Shown here: positions 24,547 through 33,127 of the stretch, piece by piece
Layout of the letters: the number at the start of each line of letters is the position of its first letter
Numbering within the stretch: the first letter of the stretch is position 1
DNA from: an uncultured Lachnospiraceae bacterium
Lineage (GTDB): Bacteria; Bacillota; Clostridia; Lachnospirales; Lachnospiraceae
Assembly (NCBI GenBank): GCA_910586705.1
Contig: CAJUJK010000001.1
Coordinates: forward strand, 64,244-128,243
Reading direction: 5' to 3'
DNA length: 64,000 bases
The notes under the pieces: model-generated
The model's database searches: none
The model's input: only the letters and a program-made list of their open reading frames with translations
Told to the model about the DNA's origin: nothing
Made by a program: the position numbers and the translations under genes

Positions 24547-26127
24547 ATGCAGCTTATATCAACCAATTTTGTCATATTGTGGGTGATTTTCTTCGCCCTT
24601 TATTATCTGGTGCCTGCGAAACGACAGTGGATGATTTTAGCTGTGGCGAGCGGGCTGTTTTACGTGGCGGGCACGGGCGGGATTCCGGTGGGGATTGTCC
24701 TGACGGGAGCGGGCGCTTACGGCTGCGGCATTTATCTGGCGCGCAGTCTGGAGGCACAGAAACTGGCGCTTTCGGATATTGCGGAAAAAGAGCGGAAAAA
24801 GGCGGTGAAACAGGGATTTGAGAGGCGCAGGAGACGCGTTCAAATCCTTTATTTTGTGTACAGCCTCGGCATTTTGCTCTGTACGAAGTATATGGTTGTG
24901 ATCCTGCCGTTTTTACAGAAGACGGGACTGACCACGCCGGAGGGGGACGCCTTCTTTGCGCGAGTGGTCATGCCTCTGGGGATATCCTTTTATACGCTGA
25001 CGGCAATCGGCTATGTGGTGGATGTGGGGCGGGAACAGTGCACGGCGCAGGAAAATCCCGTAAAACTGTTCCTGTTTCTCGCCTATTTTCCGGCGATCAC
25101 ACAGGGACCTTTCAACCGCTATGGGAAACTGCAGGAAGAATTTGAGCGGGTGCATGTCTTTGACTATGGGAGAATGCTTTTCGGTGTGCAGCGGTTTGTC
25201 TGGGGCGCCTTCAAGAAGCTGGTGATTGCGGACAGGATCAATCTCTTTGTGGGAAATGTGTTCGGAAGTGTGAACGGGGGACTGCCCGGCAGTATTTACG
25301 CGCTGGCGACCGTTCTCTATATGCTGCAGCTCTACGCGGATTTTTCGGGATATATGGATATGGCGCTGGGCATCAGCGAAACCTTCGATATTTATCTGCC
25401 GGAGAACTTTAAAAGACCCTACTTTTCAAAATCAGTGGCGGAATTTTGGCGCAGATGGCATATAACGCTCGGGACGTGGTTTAAGGATTATGTGATGTTT
25501 TCCTTTGTGATGTCGGGGGCGGGACGGAAAATCGGCAAGGTGGCGAAAAAGAAAATGCCCCGTATGGGAAAGCATGTGACGGGCATCATCGGAACCATGC
25601 TTGTCTGGCTGCTGACGGGCATGTGGCACGGCAGGACGGCGAGCTATCTTTTGTGGGGCGTCTACTACGGCGTGATCATGTGTATTTCCCTCGTATTGGA
25701 ATCGCAATATAGTGTATGGAAGGAAAAGCTTCACATCAAGGATGGAAAAGTCTACGGTTTCTTCACCATGGCAAGAACGTGGATGATCGTATTTGTGGCG
25801 GATGTGCTGATCCGCTCGGAGAGCCTTTCGCAGGCGGGGGAGATTTACCGGGCGCTTATTGCGGATTTCCGGCTGAAAGAGGGAATCCTTGGCGTGACAG
25901 ACTACGGACTGAACAGGTACGGCTTTTTGCTGCTGGCGGCGGCATGTCTCTTGTGGCTTGCGGTTTCTGTCTGGGAGGAAAAGGGAAAAGATGTGCGGCG
26001 GCTGATAGCACAAAGCCCGATGGCGCTGAGGTGGTGCTGTTATTACGGGGTGGTGCTGCTTTTGCTGATTACGGGTATTTACGGTGGAAGTTATGATACG
26101 GCGGCGTTTTTGTACCAGAGTTTCTAG
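24547..26127 (+). CDS. MBOAT-family O-acyltransferase (DltB/AlgI-like)
   Basis: The protein of 526 residues is polytopic. The MBOAT core shows YFPAITQGPFNRYGKL, LQLYADFSGYMDMALG, FWRRWHITLGTWFKDYV and the catalytic His361 in LTGMWHG. Family members take an acyl group from a carrier thioester on the inside and hand it across the membrane for O-acylation of an extracellular polymer. The carrier protein immediately upstream and the SGNH protein at 20609 complete the expected set. Its C-terminus ends in an aromatic AAFLYQSF, similar to the acceptor-docking tails of DltB/AlgI partners. Confidence 0.9.
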   Translation: MQLISTNFVILWVIFFALYYLVPAKRQWMILAVASGLFYVAGTGGIPVGIVLTGAGAYGCGIYLARSLEAQKLALSDIAEKERKKAVKQGFERRRRRVQILYFVYSLGILLCTKYMVVILPFLQKTGLTTPEGDAFFARVVMPLGISFYTLTAIGYVVDVGREQCTAQENPVKLFLFLAYFPAITQGPFNRYGKLQEEFERVHVFDYGRMLFGVQRFVWGAFKKLVIADRINLFVGNVFGSVNGGLPGSIYALATVLYMLQLYADFSGYMDMALGISETFDIYLPENFKRPYFSKSVAEFWRRWHITLGTWFKDYVMFSFVMSGAGRKIGKVAKKKMPRMGKHVTGIIGTMLVWLLTGMWHGRTASYLLWGVYYGVIMCISLVLESQYSVWKEKLHIKDGKVYGFFTMARTWMIVFVADVLIRSESLSQAGEIYRALIADFRLKEGILGVTDYGLNRYGFLLLAAACLLWLAVSVWEEKGKDVRRLIAQSPMALRWCCYYGVVLLLLITGIYGGSYDTAAFLYQSF

Positions 26128-26151
26128 CGGCGCGGTCTTGCGAATGGGAGC

Positions 26152-27657
26152 GTGCCAAAGGGAAGGGGCGGCGGTGTGAGAGGAAAAAAAACTGTGGAAA
26201 TTTTTATTACAATAGCATGTGTTATTATAATTGCGGTTACGATAGTAATCTTTGCGGCAGGTGCGGGTTATACGGTACTCAGCGGGGATGATTTTACCCA
26301 CGGCGTGAGGGTGGGGGCGTTCCACGTCTCGCTGCCGCAGTATTTTGCGGCGTCTCTTCTGTACGTGCAGGATCTGTATATGGACTGGCAGGGGACGTGG
26401 TTTTCCATGTTTCTGCAGGCGTTCCTCTCACCCATCAATAATTTCGGACTGCCGCAGCTTCGGGCGGTGATGGTGGGAAACGCACTCTTGTTTCTCGGGT
26501 CTCTGGCGGCGCTTATATGGACAGGGCTTTCCTTTTTTCAGGCGGAGACGGGAAGCGGCGGGAAGTATGATGGTACGGCGGAGAGTCTTTTGTCTCTGCG
26601 CCTTGTGATCCTTGTGCTTTTCTTTCTGACCGTGGTAAATGCGGATGTCTATGCGGAGATTTATTTCTGGTTTTCCGGGGCGGTGGCGTACAGTATGCCC
26701 TTTTCCCTTTTGCTTCTTGCGCTGACGCTCTTTCTTCTTATGAATAAGGAAGGGGGGAGTCCCCGCAGAAAAAAAGTCTGGGCGGGAATTGCGGCGGTTC
26801 TTCTGTTTCTTTCTTCTGGCGGCTCTCTGGCGGTGGCTGGCGCGGGGTGCTATATGGCGCTGCTGCTGACGGCGGTATTTTTTCTCTCCACGGGGAAGGT
26901 ATCCCGGTACAATCTGACTGTTTTTGCGGCAGGATTCGCCGGTGCCCTGATCAACGCGGCGGCGCCCGGCAACTTTTCCAGACATGACGGGACGGCGGGA
27001 GCGGGTCTGCATTTCGGGCAGGCGATCGGTTATACCGTGCGCATGTTTGCGGAGGAGACGAGCAGGCTGTTCAGGGAGACGATGCTGGGACTTTCATTTC
27101 TGCTGGTGATTGCGGCGGGCGTGTATCTGTCGGGAAGATGCCGGGTGGCACTTCGCACATATGGCATTGCCACGCTGCTTGCGCTCTTTGCCGGAGCTGT
27201 GGCATATTTTCCTGTGGCGCTGGGCTACGGCGGGTATTATGTGCCAAACAGATGTTATTTTATAATTGATACAGCGATGACGCTGGCATTTTTAAATCTG
27301 GCGCTGTTTCTGGGTGTCTGTGGTCACAGGCTCTGCAATCTGCCGTCTGACAGGCGCACGGTGGCGGTGCTGCTCTATGTCTGTCTGGCGGCGCTTGTTG
27401 TCACGCCCCTGTCCATGGAAGAACTGCCTCTTTACCGGGTGGCGCGGTATGTACACAACGGAAGTTATCGGGAGTATTATGAAAAATGTGCCGCGGTATA
27501 TGCGTATCTGGAAACATGTACGGAGGAGGACGTGGTGCTGGAGATACCCGAGTATATCGAAGATTTTGAATGTTTTTATATTGACGAGGACGAAGAAGGC
27601 TGGGTGAATCAGGGGATCGCCGCATATTATGGGAAACGGTCTGTGCGGCGAAGGTAG
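26152..27657 (+). CDS. Polytopic membrane protein, DUF6056-like (copy 1)
   Basis: The protein has about 501 residues and 10-12 hydrophobic segments. The first external loop reads LSGDDFTHGVRV and then YMDWQGTWFSMFLQAFLSP. The same arrangement (IDDYDYGRRV, EWQGTYISCFLMG) is found in the protein at 40132, so the two are paralogues of the DUF6056-like group. The paired acidic residues in the first loop recall GT-C enzymes. The start is uncertain: GTG 26152, or GTG 26176 which has the better AAGGGG ribosome site. It follows the MBOAT by 24 bases and may belong to the same unit. Substrate unknown. Confidence 0.6.
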   Translation: MPKGRGGGVRGKKTVEIFITIACVIIIAVTIVIFAAGAGYTVLSGDDFTHGVRVGAFHVSLPQYFAASLLYVQDLYMDWQGTWFSMFLQAFLSPINNFGLPQLRAVMVGNALLFLGSLAALIWTGLSFFQAETGSGGKYDGTAESLLSLRLVILVLFFLTVVNADVYAEIYFWFSGAVAYSMPFSLLLLALTLFLLMNKEGGSPRRKKVWAGIAAVLLFLSSGGSLAVAGAGCYMALLLTAVFFLSTGKVSRYNLTVFAAGFAGALINAAAPGNFSRHDGTAGAGLHFGQAIGYTVRMFAEETSRLFRETMLGLSFLLVIAAGVYLSGRCRVALRTYGIATLLALFAGAVAYFPVALGYGGYYVPNRCYFIIDTAMTLAFLNLALFLGVCGHRLCNLPSDRRTVAVLLYVCLAALVVTPLSMEELPLYRVARYVHNGSYREYYEKCAAVYAYLETCTEEDVVLEIPEYIEDFECFYIDEDEEGWVNQGIAAYYGKRSVRRR

Positions 27658-27667
27658 TTCCGGTTCA

Positions 27668-27790
27668 GGACTTTGTATTTGTTGCAAAGTCCGTGAGCAT
27701 AGGTAAGACTGGGAAAGAATCTGCTCCTCGCCGCAGGCGATCCGGAATGGGCAGATTCCATAACAGAGAAGCCGGAGACTGCGCTGTTAT
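27668..27790 (+). other. Three-hairpin structured leader or spacer
   Basis: In the 221-base gap before the gene at 27879 there are three perfect inverted repeats in a row: GGACTTTG/CAAAGTCC (27668-27692), GAATCTGC/GCAGATTC (27717-27758, with an inner TCGCC/GGCGA) and ATAACAG/CTGTTAT (27760-27790). No T-run follows, so it is not a simple terminator. It could be a structured RNA leader or an mRNA-processing site. It does not match any riboswitch consensus I can recall with confidence. Confidence 0.45.
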
Positions 27791-27878
27791 GTACGGCGGG
27801 CGCAGTAGCAGATTTTAGAAAAATGTGGTAAACTTACTTAAAAGCATAGGGGGCAGGCGCCTCAGAGCGGAGGGAAAT

Positions 27879-28637
27879 ATGTTTTCATACGACGATTATA
27901 GGGAAATGCTCAGGATTATAAAGGAAACGGGGCGTCAGTGCGGCTATGCGGAGGCGCTGGGGAGAGATTCGTTCGTTATCATGCGGCATGATGTGGAGTA
28001 CAGCGTGGAGCGGGCGTGGCAGCTTGCAAAAGTGGAGCAGAGTATGGACTTTACATCCACTTTCTTTTTCCAGTGGACCAATAATTCCTATAACATTCTG
28101 TCCCGGAAAAATATGGATATCATCAAGGAAATGCACGAGAGAGGACAGCATATCGGGCTGCATTTCGCCCTGAACGGCATGACGGATATGGAGCAGATCA
28201 GAAAGCGCATCCGTAAGGAAGTCGATATTCTGAGCGAGATGTTTGGCTTTGCCATCACGGAATTTTCCGTGCACAGGCCTTCCAATGACGTGCTCAGGGA
28301 GAATATCAAGCTGGACGGTCTGCTCAACGCGTATCAGGATGACTTTTTTACGTATGCAGATAAAATAACGGATGATACGAAACTGGGTGTGAAATATATG
28401 TCGGATGCCAATCACATCTGGCGGTACGGTTATCCCGATGAGGCAAATATCACGGGCAATGACAAAGTGCAGATTCTGACGCACCCTTTTGCGTGGAGTA
28501 AAAAGGGATACAATAATTTTGAGAATTACAGGGCGCTTATACAGGAAAAGTATGAAGAGCTGGTGGACTCCGTGGACAATGAATGCAAGGATTTCGGGGA
28601 ATATAGGGAATACTTTAAGGGTAAGGATGTGAAATAG
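27879..28637 (+). CDS. Polysaccharide deacetylase-like protein
   Basis: This 252-residue protein shows the divergent NodB/WbmS-like pattern. IMRHDVEYS near residue 30 holds a metal-binding His-Asp, GQHIGLHF near 90 another His pair, and LTHPFAW near 206 a C-terminal His. No signal peptide is visible, so it probably acts in the cytoplasm on a precursor. ATG 27879 (CGGAGGGA upstream) is preferred over the earlier in-frame start at 27825. It precedes the first AsnB-type gene by 11 bases, so deacetylation and amide formation may be sequential. Deacetylase activity is inferred from the family. Confidence 0.65.
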   Translation: MFSYDDYREMLRIIKETGRQCGYAEALGRDSFVIMRHDVEYSVERAWQLAKVEQSMDFTSTFFFQWTNNSYNILSRKNMDIIKEMHERGQHIGLHFALNGMTDMEQIRKRIRKEVDILSEMFGFAITEFSVHRPSNDVLRENIKLDGLLNAYQDDFFTYADKITDDTKLGVKYMSDANHIWRYGYPDEANITGNDKVQILTHPFAWSKKGYNNFENYRALIQEKYEELVDSVDNECKDFGEYREYFKGKDVK

Positions 28638-28648
28638 AGGAGTATTGT

Positions 28649-30550
28649 ATGTGTGGAATTTGCGGGTACATCAGAAGGCGGGAGGTCACGCCCGGTCAGC
28701 TTAAAAAGATGAATGATACGATGTATCACAGGGGTCCCGACGACAGCGGGGAAGCGTTTTACGAGATGGCGGGCGGCTATCACGTGGGGCTTGCGCAGAG
28801 ACGGCTTTCCATTATGGATCTCTCGGCGCTGGGGCATCAGCCTATGCACTCGGCGGATGGCAGGGTTGTCGTGGTTTACAACGGGGAGATTTACAATTTC
28901 AGAGAACTGAGAGAAGAATTGGCGGACTATCCCTTCCGGTCGGACTGCGATACGGAAGTTATCATAGCCGCCTATTTAAAATGGGGCGTTTCCTGTGTGA
29001 ACCGCTTTAACGGCATGTTTGCCATCGCGCTTTACGACAGGGAGGAGGAGGCGGTTTATCTGATACGTGACCGTATCGGCAAGAAGCCTCTCTATTACTG
29101 GTACGAGCGGGAGGAGCTTGTGTTTGCGTCGGAGTTAAAGCCGATCATGGCGTGCCCGGATTTTCATGCCGGGATAGACCGGGGCGTGCTCTCACGATAT
29201 CTCTTCCAGCAGTATATCAATGCGCCGGACAGCGTTTACGAGCATGTGTATAAGCTGGCGCCGGGCGCGATTCTCAAGTTTCAGAACGGACAGATTGAAA
29301 CATGGAATTACTGGAGCGTGCGGGAGGCATACGCGGAGGCGTCTAAAATGCCTGTCACGGGTTATGAGGAGGCGAAAGAGCAGCTGAAGGCGCTGCTGCA
29401 GCGCGCGGTTTCGCTTCGCATGATCGCGGACGTGCCCCTCGGGACGTTTCTGAGCGGCGGTTATGACTCCTCTCTGGTGACGGCAATGGCGCAGGCACAT
29501 GCGGGGAAGCCTGTGAAGACTTTTTCCATCGGATTTTACGAGGAGAACTACAATGAGGCGCCCTACGCCAGAGCGGTGGCGGATTATCTTGGAACGGCGC
29601 ACACGGAGCTGATGATCGGCGAGGCGGACATGCTTCAGATGGTGGAGAGCATCCCGGAATATTATGACGAGCCTTTTGCAGACCCGTCCCAGATTCCGAC
29701 AATGCTGGTCTGTAAGCTGGCGAGAGAACAGGTGACGGTGGCGCTCTCGGGCGATGGCGGCGACGAGTTTTACTGTGGTTACAATATTTATGAGAAGGTG
29801 GCGCAGGCGCAGAAGCTCGATGTGCCGGGCAGTCTGGTGCATAGTCTGTGCGGAATGCCGGGCATAAGGCAGCTTGGTCTGGAGAAGAGGCTGCCCTTTA
29901 AGGTGCGTGTGATTGCCGGAAACAGGGACCGGGAGACGAAGACACAGTTCAGTGCGGGAAACTATCCGGGGATGGCGTGTGACATGGTGGGCAAACTGCC
30001 TTCCGGGAAGCGCGTGCTGCCGGTGCATTATCCCGTGGAGAGCAGTTATCCTGCCGGGGACTGGCAGGTGCGCAGGATGCTTCTGGATATGGACACTTAC
30101 CTGCCGGGGGATATTCTCTGCAAGATGGACCGCGCTTCCATGAAATATTCGCTGGAAGCGAGATGTCCGATTCTGGATCCCGATGTGATGGATTTTTCTT
30201 ACCGTATTCCCCACGCGTTCAAATACGCGGCAGGGGACAAAAAACATATTTTGAAAGAAATCGCTTACGACTATATACCGAGGGAACTGTTGGAGCGTCC
30301 GAAGAAAGGTTTCGGCGTTCCGCTCGACAAATGGCTTAGGGGTCCTCTCAAAGAACAACTGTTATGTTACATCGGGCATGACTTCTTGAAACGTCAAAAC
30401 CTGTTCGACGAATCGTATGTGCAAAAGATGGTGGGAAGCTATCTTGAGACAGGAGACAGGGGGCGGGGGACGGGAGAAAACTACTCCGGGCTGGTCTGGG
30501 CGTTCTTTGTATTCCAACAGTGGTACACCCGTTTTCACGAAAAACAGTAA
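28649..30550 (+). CDS. asnB: AsnB-type glutamine-dependent amidotransferase (copy 1)
   Basis: The protein has 633 residues. The class II glutaminase domain begins with the nucleophile Cys2 (MCGICGY) and has RRLSIMDLS, VYNGEIYN and SDCDTE. The synthetase domain follows with the PPi loop FLSGGYDSSLVTAM near 265, SGDGGDEFYCGY near 368, and KMDRASMKYSLEARCPILD. AsnB relatives in glycan clusters (for example WbpS) amidate uronic acids, which fits the UDP-GalNAcA genes at 10600 and 13277. True asparagine synthesis is the alternative. It is followed by an AT-rich gap of about 220 bases, so the transcript may end here. Confidence 0.88.
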   Translation: MCGICGYIRRREVTPGQLKKMNDTMYHRGPDDSGEAFYEMAGGYHVGLAQRRLSIMDLSALGHQPMHSADGRVVVVYNGEIYNFRELREELADYPFRSDCDTEVIIAAYLKWGVSCVNRFNGMFAIALYDREEEAVYLIRDRIGKKPLYYWYEREELVFASELKPIMACPDFHAGIDRGVLSRYLFQQYINAPDSVYEHVYKLAPGAILKFQNGQIETWNYWSVREAYAEASKMPVTGYEEAKEQLKALLQRAVSLRMIADVPLGTFLSGGYDSSLVTAMAQAHAGKPVKTFSIGFYEENYNEAPYARAVADYLGTAHTELMIGEADMLQMVESIPEYYDEPFADPSQIPTMLVCKLAREQVTVALSGDGGDEFYCGYNIYEKVAQAQKLDVPGSLVHSLCGMPGIRQLGLEKRLPFKVRVIAGNRDRETKTQFSAGNYPGMACDMVGKLPSGKRVLPVHYPVESSYPAGDWQVRRMLLDMDTYLPGDILCKMDRASMKYSLEARCPILDPDVMDFSYRIPHAFKYAAGDKKHILKEIAYDYIPRELLERPKKGFGVPLDKWLRGPLKEQLLCYIGHDFLKRQNLFDESYVQKMVGSYLETGDRGRGTGENYSGLVWAFFVFQQWYTRFHEKQ

Positions 30551-30600
30551 CGGGTGAGATTTAAAAAAGCGAAGGTATTGCGGATGTTATTTTGAAGAAA

Positions 30601-30628
30601 TTGAAAAAGAGTTTTCAGAAAATAATAT
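30601..30628 (+). promoter_or_regulatory. Candidate promoter for the GT4/SGNH/AsnB unit
   Basis: TTGAAA, 16 bases and TAATAT lie in an AT-rich stretch (30551-30771) between the first AsnB gene and the GT4 at 30772, a natural place for a new transcription start. The gap holds no other feature except a six-codon reading frame at 30762-30779. Consensus match only. Confidence 0.35.
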
Positions 30629-30771
30629 GAATTGTCAACACATTCAGAGAGACGAAAATAAATGAGAATTTAATTAAGAAGGTAATTTTTGCCGGATTTT
30701 GGCGAAAATGCAGGAAAATCATTTGAAAACAGGTGTTTTTAGTCGAAAAATGAAGGAATTTATGCAAGCCT

Positions 30772-31884
30772 ATGAATGAAAAAAACAAACGAAAAAAAAT
30801 AGCCTTCTATATCGGCTCCCTCCGCAAGGGAGGAGCAGAACGTGTGTTTGTAAATCTGGCGGCATACTTTCGTGCGGAAGGATATCGTGTCGTGATGGTG
30901 ACACAGTATGAGAGAGAGGACGAGTACGAACTGCCGGATGGAATTGAGAGAATCCTTTCCGATATCGGGGAAGAAAAAGTGTCCGCAAGCCGGGTCGTCA
31001 ATTTTTTCAGACGGCTCAATAAATTACATGCGATATGGAAAGAGCAGGAAGCGGATCTGGTGTTGTCCTGCATCGGAAAAAATAATTTTATGGCGGTGGT
31101 CACCACTGTGGGGACAAAAACGAAAGCGGTCGTCTCGGTGGTCGGGGAGGCGAAGGAGGAATATCCCTCCAGAGGGATGCGCGTACTGGCGGATTTCCTC
31201 TTTTCCCGGGCGGCGGGGGTCATCTTACAGACGGAGCGTTCCCGGCGTTTCTTTTGCGGGAAGGTGGGGGAGAAGGCGGTGATCCTGCCAAACTCCCTGA
31301 ATCCTGCCTTTATCAGACCGAGGTACGAGGGGGCGCGTGAGAAGAGAATCGTGTCCGTGGGGCGCATGGATGCCAACAAGAACCACGAGATGCAGCTTCG
31401 CGCTTTCGCAGCGCTGAAAGACAAGTATCCGGAATACACGCTTGAGATTTACGGGGACGGGGAGCTGCGCTCCCATATAGAAGAAACGGCGGCAGGGCTT
31501 GGCGTCGCAGAGAGGGTTTTCCTGCCCGGCGTGGTGCAGGATGTGGCGGCGCGGATAGAGCGGGCGTCATTGTTTTTGCTTACTTCCTATTCGGAGGGCG
31601 TTTCCAATGCCCTGATTGAGGCGCTGGCGCTTGGACTGCCCGTGGTCGCCACGGATGTGCCGAGCGGCGGAACGGAGGAACTGATGAAGGACGGTGTGAA
31701 CGGTCTGGTGATCCCCGCGGGCGACCAGACGGCGCTTACGCGTGCGATGGACAGGCTTCTGGGGGATGCGGATTATGCGGACAGGCTTGGCAGGGAGGCG
31801 GCACACATTCAGCAAAGACTTGCGCCGGAGCGTGTCAATCCGATGTGGAAGACCTATTTTGAGAAAATTATGGATAAACAGTAA
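30772..31884 (+). CDS. GT4 glycosyltransferase
   Basis: The enzyme has 370 residues. KKIAFYIGSLRKGGAERVFV starts the GT4 domain. SVGRMDANKNHEMQLRAFAAL and SEGVSNALIEALALG with ATDVPSGGTEEL form the donor domain. It is closest within the window to the GT4 at 17620. The start codon overlaps a six-codon frame (ATG 30762, stop 30777-30779) preceded by AAGGAA, so translation may be coupled to that mini-ORF. The ribosome site is otherwise unusually far (about 14 bases) from ATG 30772. Confidence 0.86.
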   Translation: MNEKNKRKKIAFYIGSLRKGGAERVFVNLAAYFRAEGYRVVMVTQYEREDEYELPDGIERILSDIGEEKVSASRVVNFFRRLNKLHAIWKEQEADLVLSCIGKNNFMAVVTTVGTKTKAVVSVVGEAKEEYPSRGMRVLADFLFSRAAGVILQTERSRRFFCGKVGEKAVILPNSLNPAFIRPRYEGAREKRIVSVGRMDANKNHEMQLRAFAALKDKYPEYTLEIYGDGELRSHIEETAAGLGVAERVFLPGVVQDVAARIERASLFLLTSYSEGVSNALIEALALGLPVVATDVPSGGTEELMKDGVNGLVIPAGDQTALTRAMDRLLGDADYADRLGREAAHIQQRLAPERVNPMWKTYFEKIMDKQ

Positions 31885-31956
31885 ATGGGGATGACAGCAC
31901 CATCGGAAAACGTAACGGTTGATAAAATAACAGGCGATATAGTGAGGAGAGATTCT

Positions 31957-33111
31957 GTGAATAAGGATAGACAGACGGCGGAAGGAAAGCCTGGTATTTC
32001 GGAGGAAAAGCGGCATAACGGCAGGCAGTCCGGCAGATGGCGCGATGCGTTGCAGGCGGCTGTTTTTGTGCTGCTGTTTTTCGCCATTCTTCTGCCCGTG
32101 TCCTATATGGTGCGGACAAACGGCGACGTGAAGGACCGCTTTGCAGGCTTTTACGCGGAAAAGAAGGATTCGCTGGACGTTGTGATGATCGGTTCCAGCC
32201 CGGTATTTCCCTATTATGCGGCGCCCAAGCTGTGGGGGGAGGCGGGGATTGCGATGTATCCGCTCTCTACCAACGTGCAGCGCCCTGCCGCCATGCGGTA
32301 TCTGGCGGAGGAGGCGGAGAAAACCCAGTCGCCAGCCCTCTATATTTTTGAGATGCGCATGTTTACCATGGAAGAGGCGGGACTGATGGAAAATATGGCA
32401 TATACCCGTGGTGTGACGGACAATCTGAGGTATTCGCCCCAGCGGATCAGGACGATACGGGGACTGGTGCCGGCGGACGACGAGGAAGGGCGTCTCAGCT
32501 ATTATATAGATATTATGAAGTATCACACAAACTGGAAAATGCTGGCGCTCCCCTCCGAGTGGGCGAATATGTTCTACCATCACAGCCATCCGTTCAAGGG
32601 CTACACATTCCGGGACGAGGTGGGACCGCAGCCACAGCCTCTCTGTGGCGGTATGGAGGGCGTTCTGGCGATTCCCGGGGAGCAGGAGGCGTATCTGCGG
32701 GAGCTTATCGCTTATTTAAAGGAGAACGGGCAGGAGGCGCTGTTTATCGTCTCTCCCTATGGGGAATCGGCAGAGGAACAGCAGATGTTCAACTATATGG
32801 CAGGGATCGTGGAGGAAAGCGGCTATGCCTTCCTGAACATGAATGATTACTATGACGAGATTGGCATTGTCTTTGAGGAGGATTTTGCGGATTACGGCAG
32901 CCACACCAACGCGGTGGGGGCGGAGAAGTGCACGGCATTTCTGGAAACGTATCTGTCGGCGCACTATACGCTTCCTGACCACCGTGGAGACGCTTCCTAC
33001 GCTTCGTGGGATAAATCCTATGAGCTGTGGAAAACGAGGCAGGATGAGGCTGTCACGACGATCAGGGAGCGGATTGCGAAGGAAGAGTACGCGGAGATTG
33101 CGGAAGAGTAG
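31957..33111 (+). CDS. Membrane-anchored SGNH/GDSL-like protein (second copy)
   Basis: The protein has about 384 residues: a basic N-terminus, one membrane segment (about residues 31-52), then an extracellular domain with VVMIGSSPVFPYY (nucleophile Ser) and DYGSHTNAVGAEK supplying an Asp/His pair near 310. It resembles the membrane-anchored SGNH proteins that work with MBOAT acyltransferases. No second MBOAT is near, so it may share the one at 24547 or act as an esterase. GTG 31957 (GAGGAGA 6 bases upstream) is preferred to ATG 31885, which has no ribosome site. The AsnB copy 2 gene follows after 16 bases. Confidence 0.65.
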   Translation: MNKDRQTAEGKPGISEEKRHNGRQSGRWRDALQAAVFVLLFFAILLPVSYMVRTNGDVKDRFAGFYAEKKDSLDVVMIGSSPVFPYYAAPKLWGEAGIAMYPLSTNVQRPAAMRYLAEEAEKTQSPALYIFEMRMFTMEEAGLMENMAYTRGVTDNLRYSPQRIRTIRGLVPADDEEGRLSYYIDIMKYHTNWKMLALPSEWANMFYHHSHPFKGYTFRDEVGPQPQPLCGGMEGVLAIPGEQEAYLRELIAYLKENGQEALFIVSPYGESAEEQQMFNYMAGIVEESGYAFLNMNDYYDEIGIVFEEDFADYGSHTNAVGAEKCTAFLETYLSAHYTLPDHRGDASYASWDKSYELWKTRQDEAVTTIRERIAKEEYAEIAEE

Positions 33112-33127
33112 AAAGGATAAATAACAT

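Noticed and set aside
27660..27830. Cobalamin riboswitch suggested by AAGCCGGAGACTGC
   Set aside because: The other invariant parts of the cobalamin aptamer were not found and the downstream gene is a deacetylase. Kept only as an unidentified structured region.
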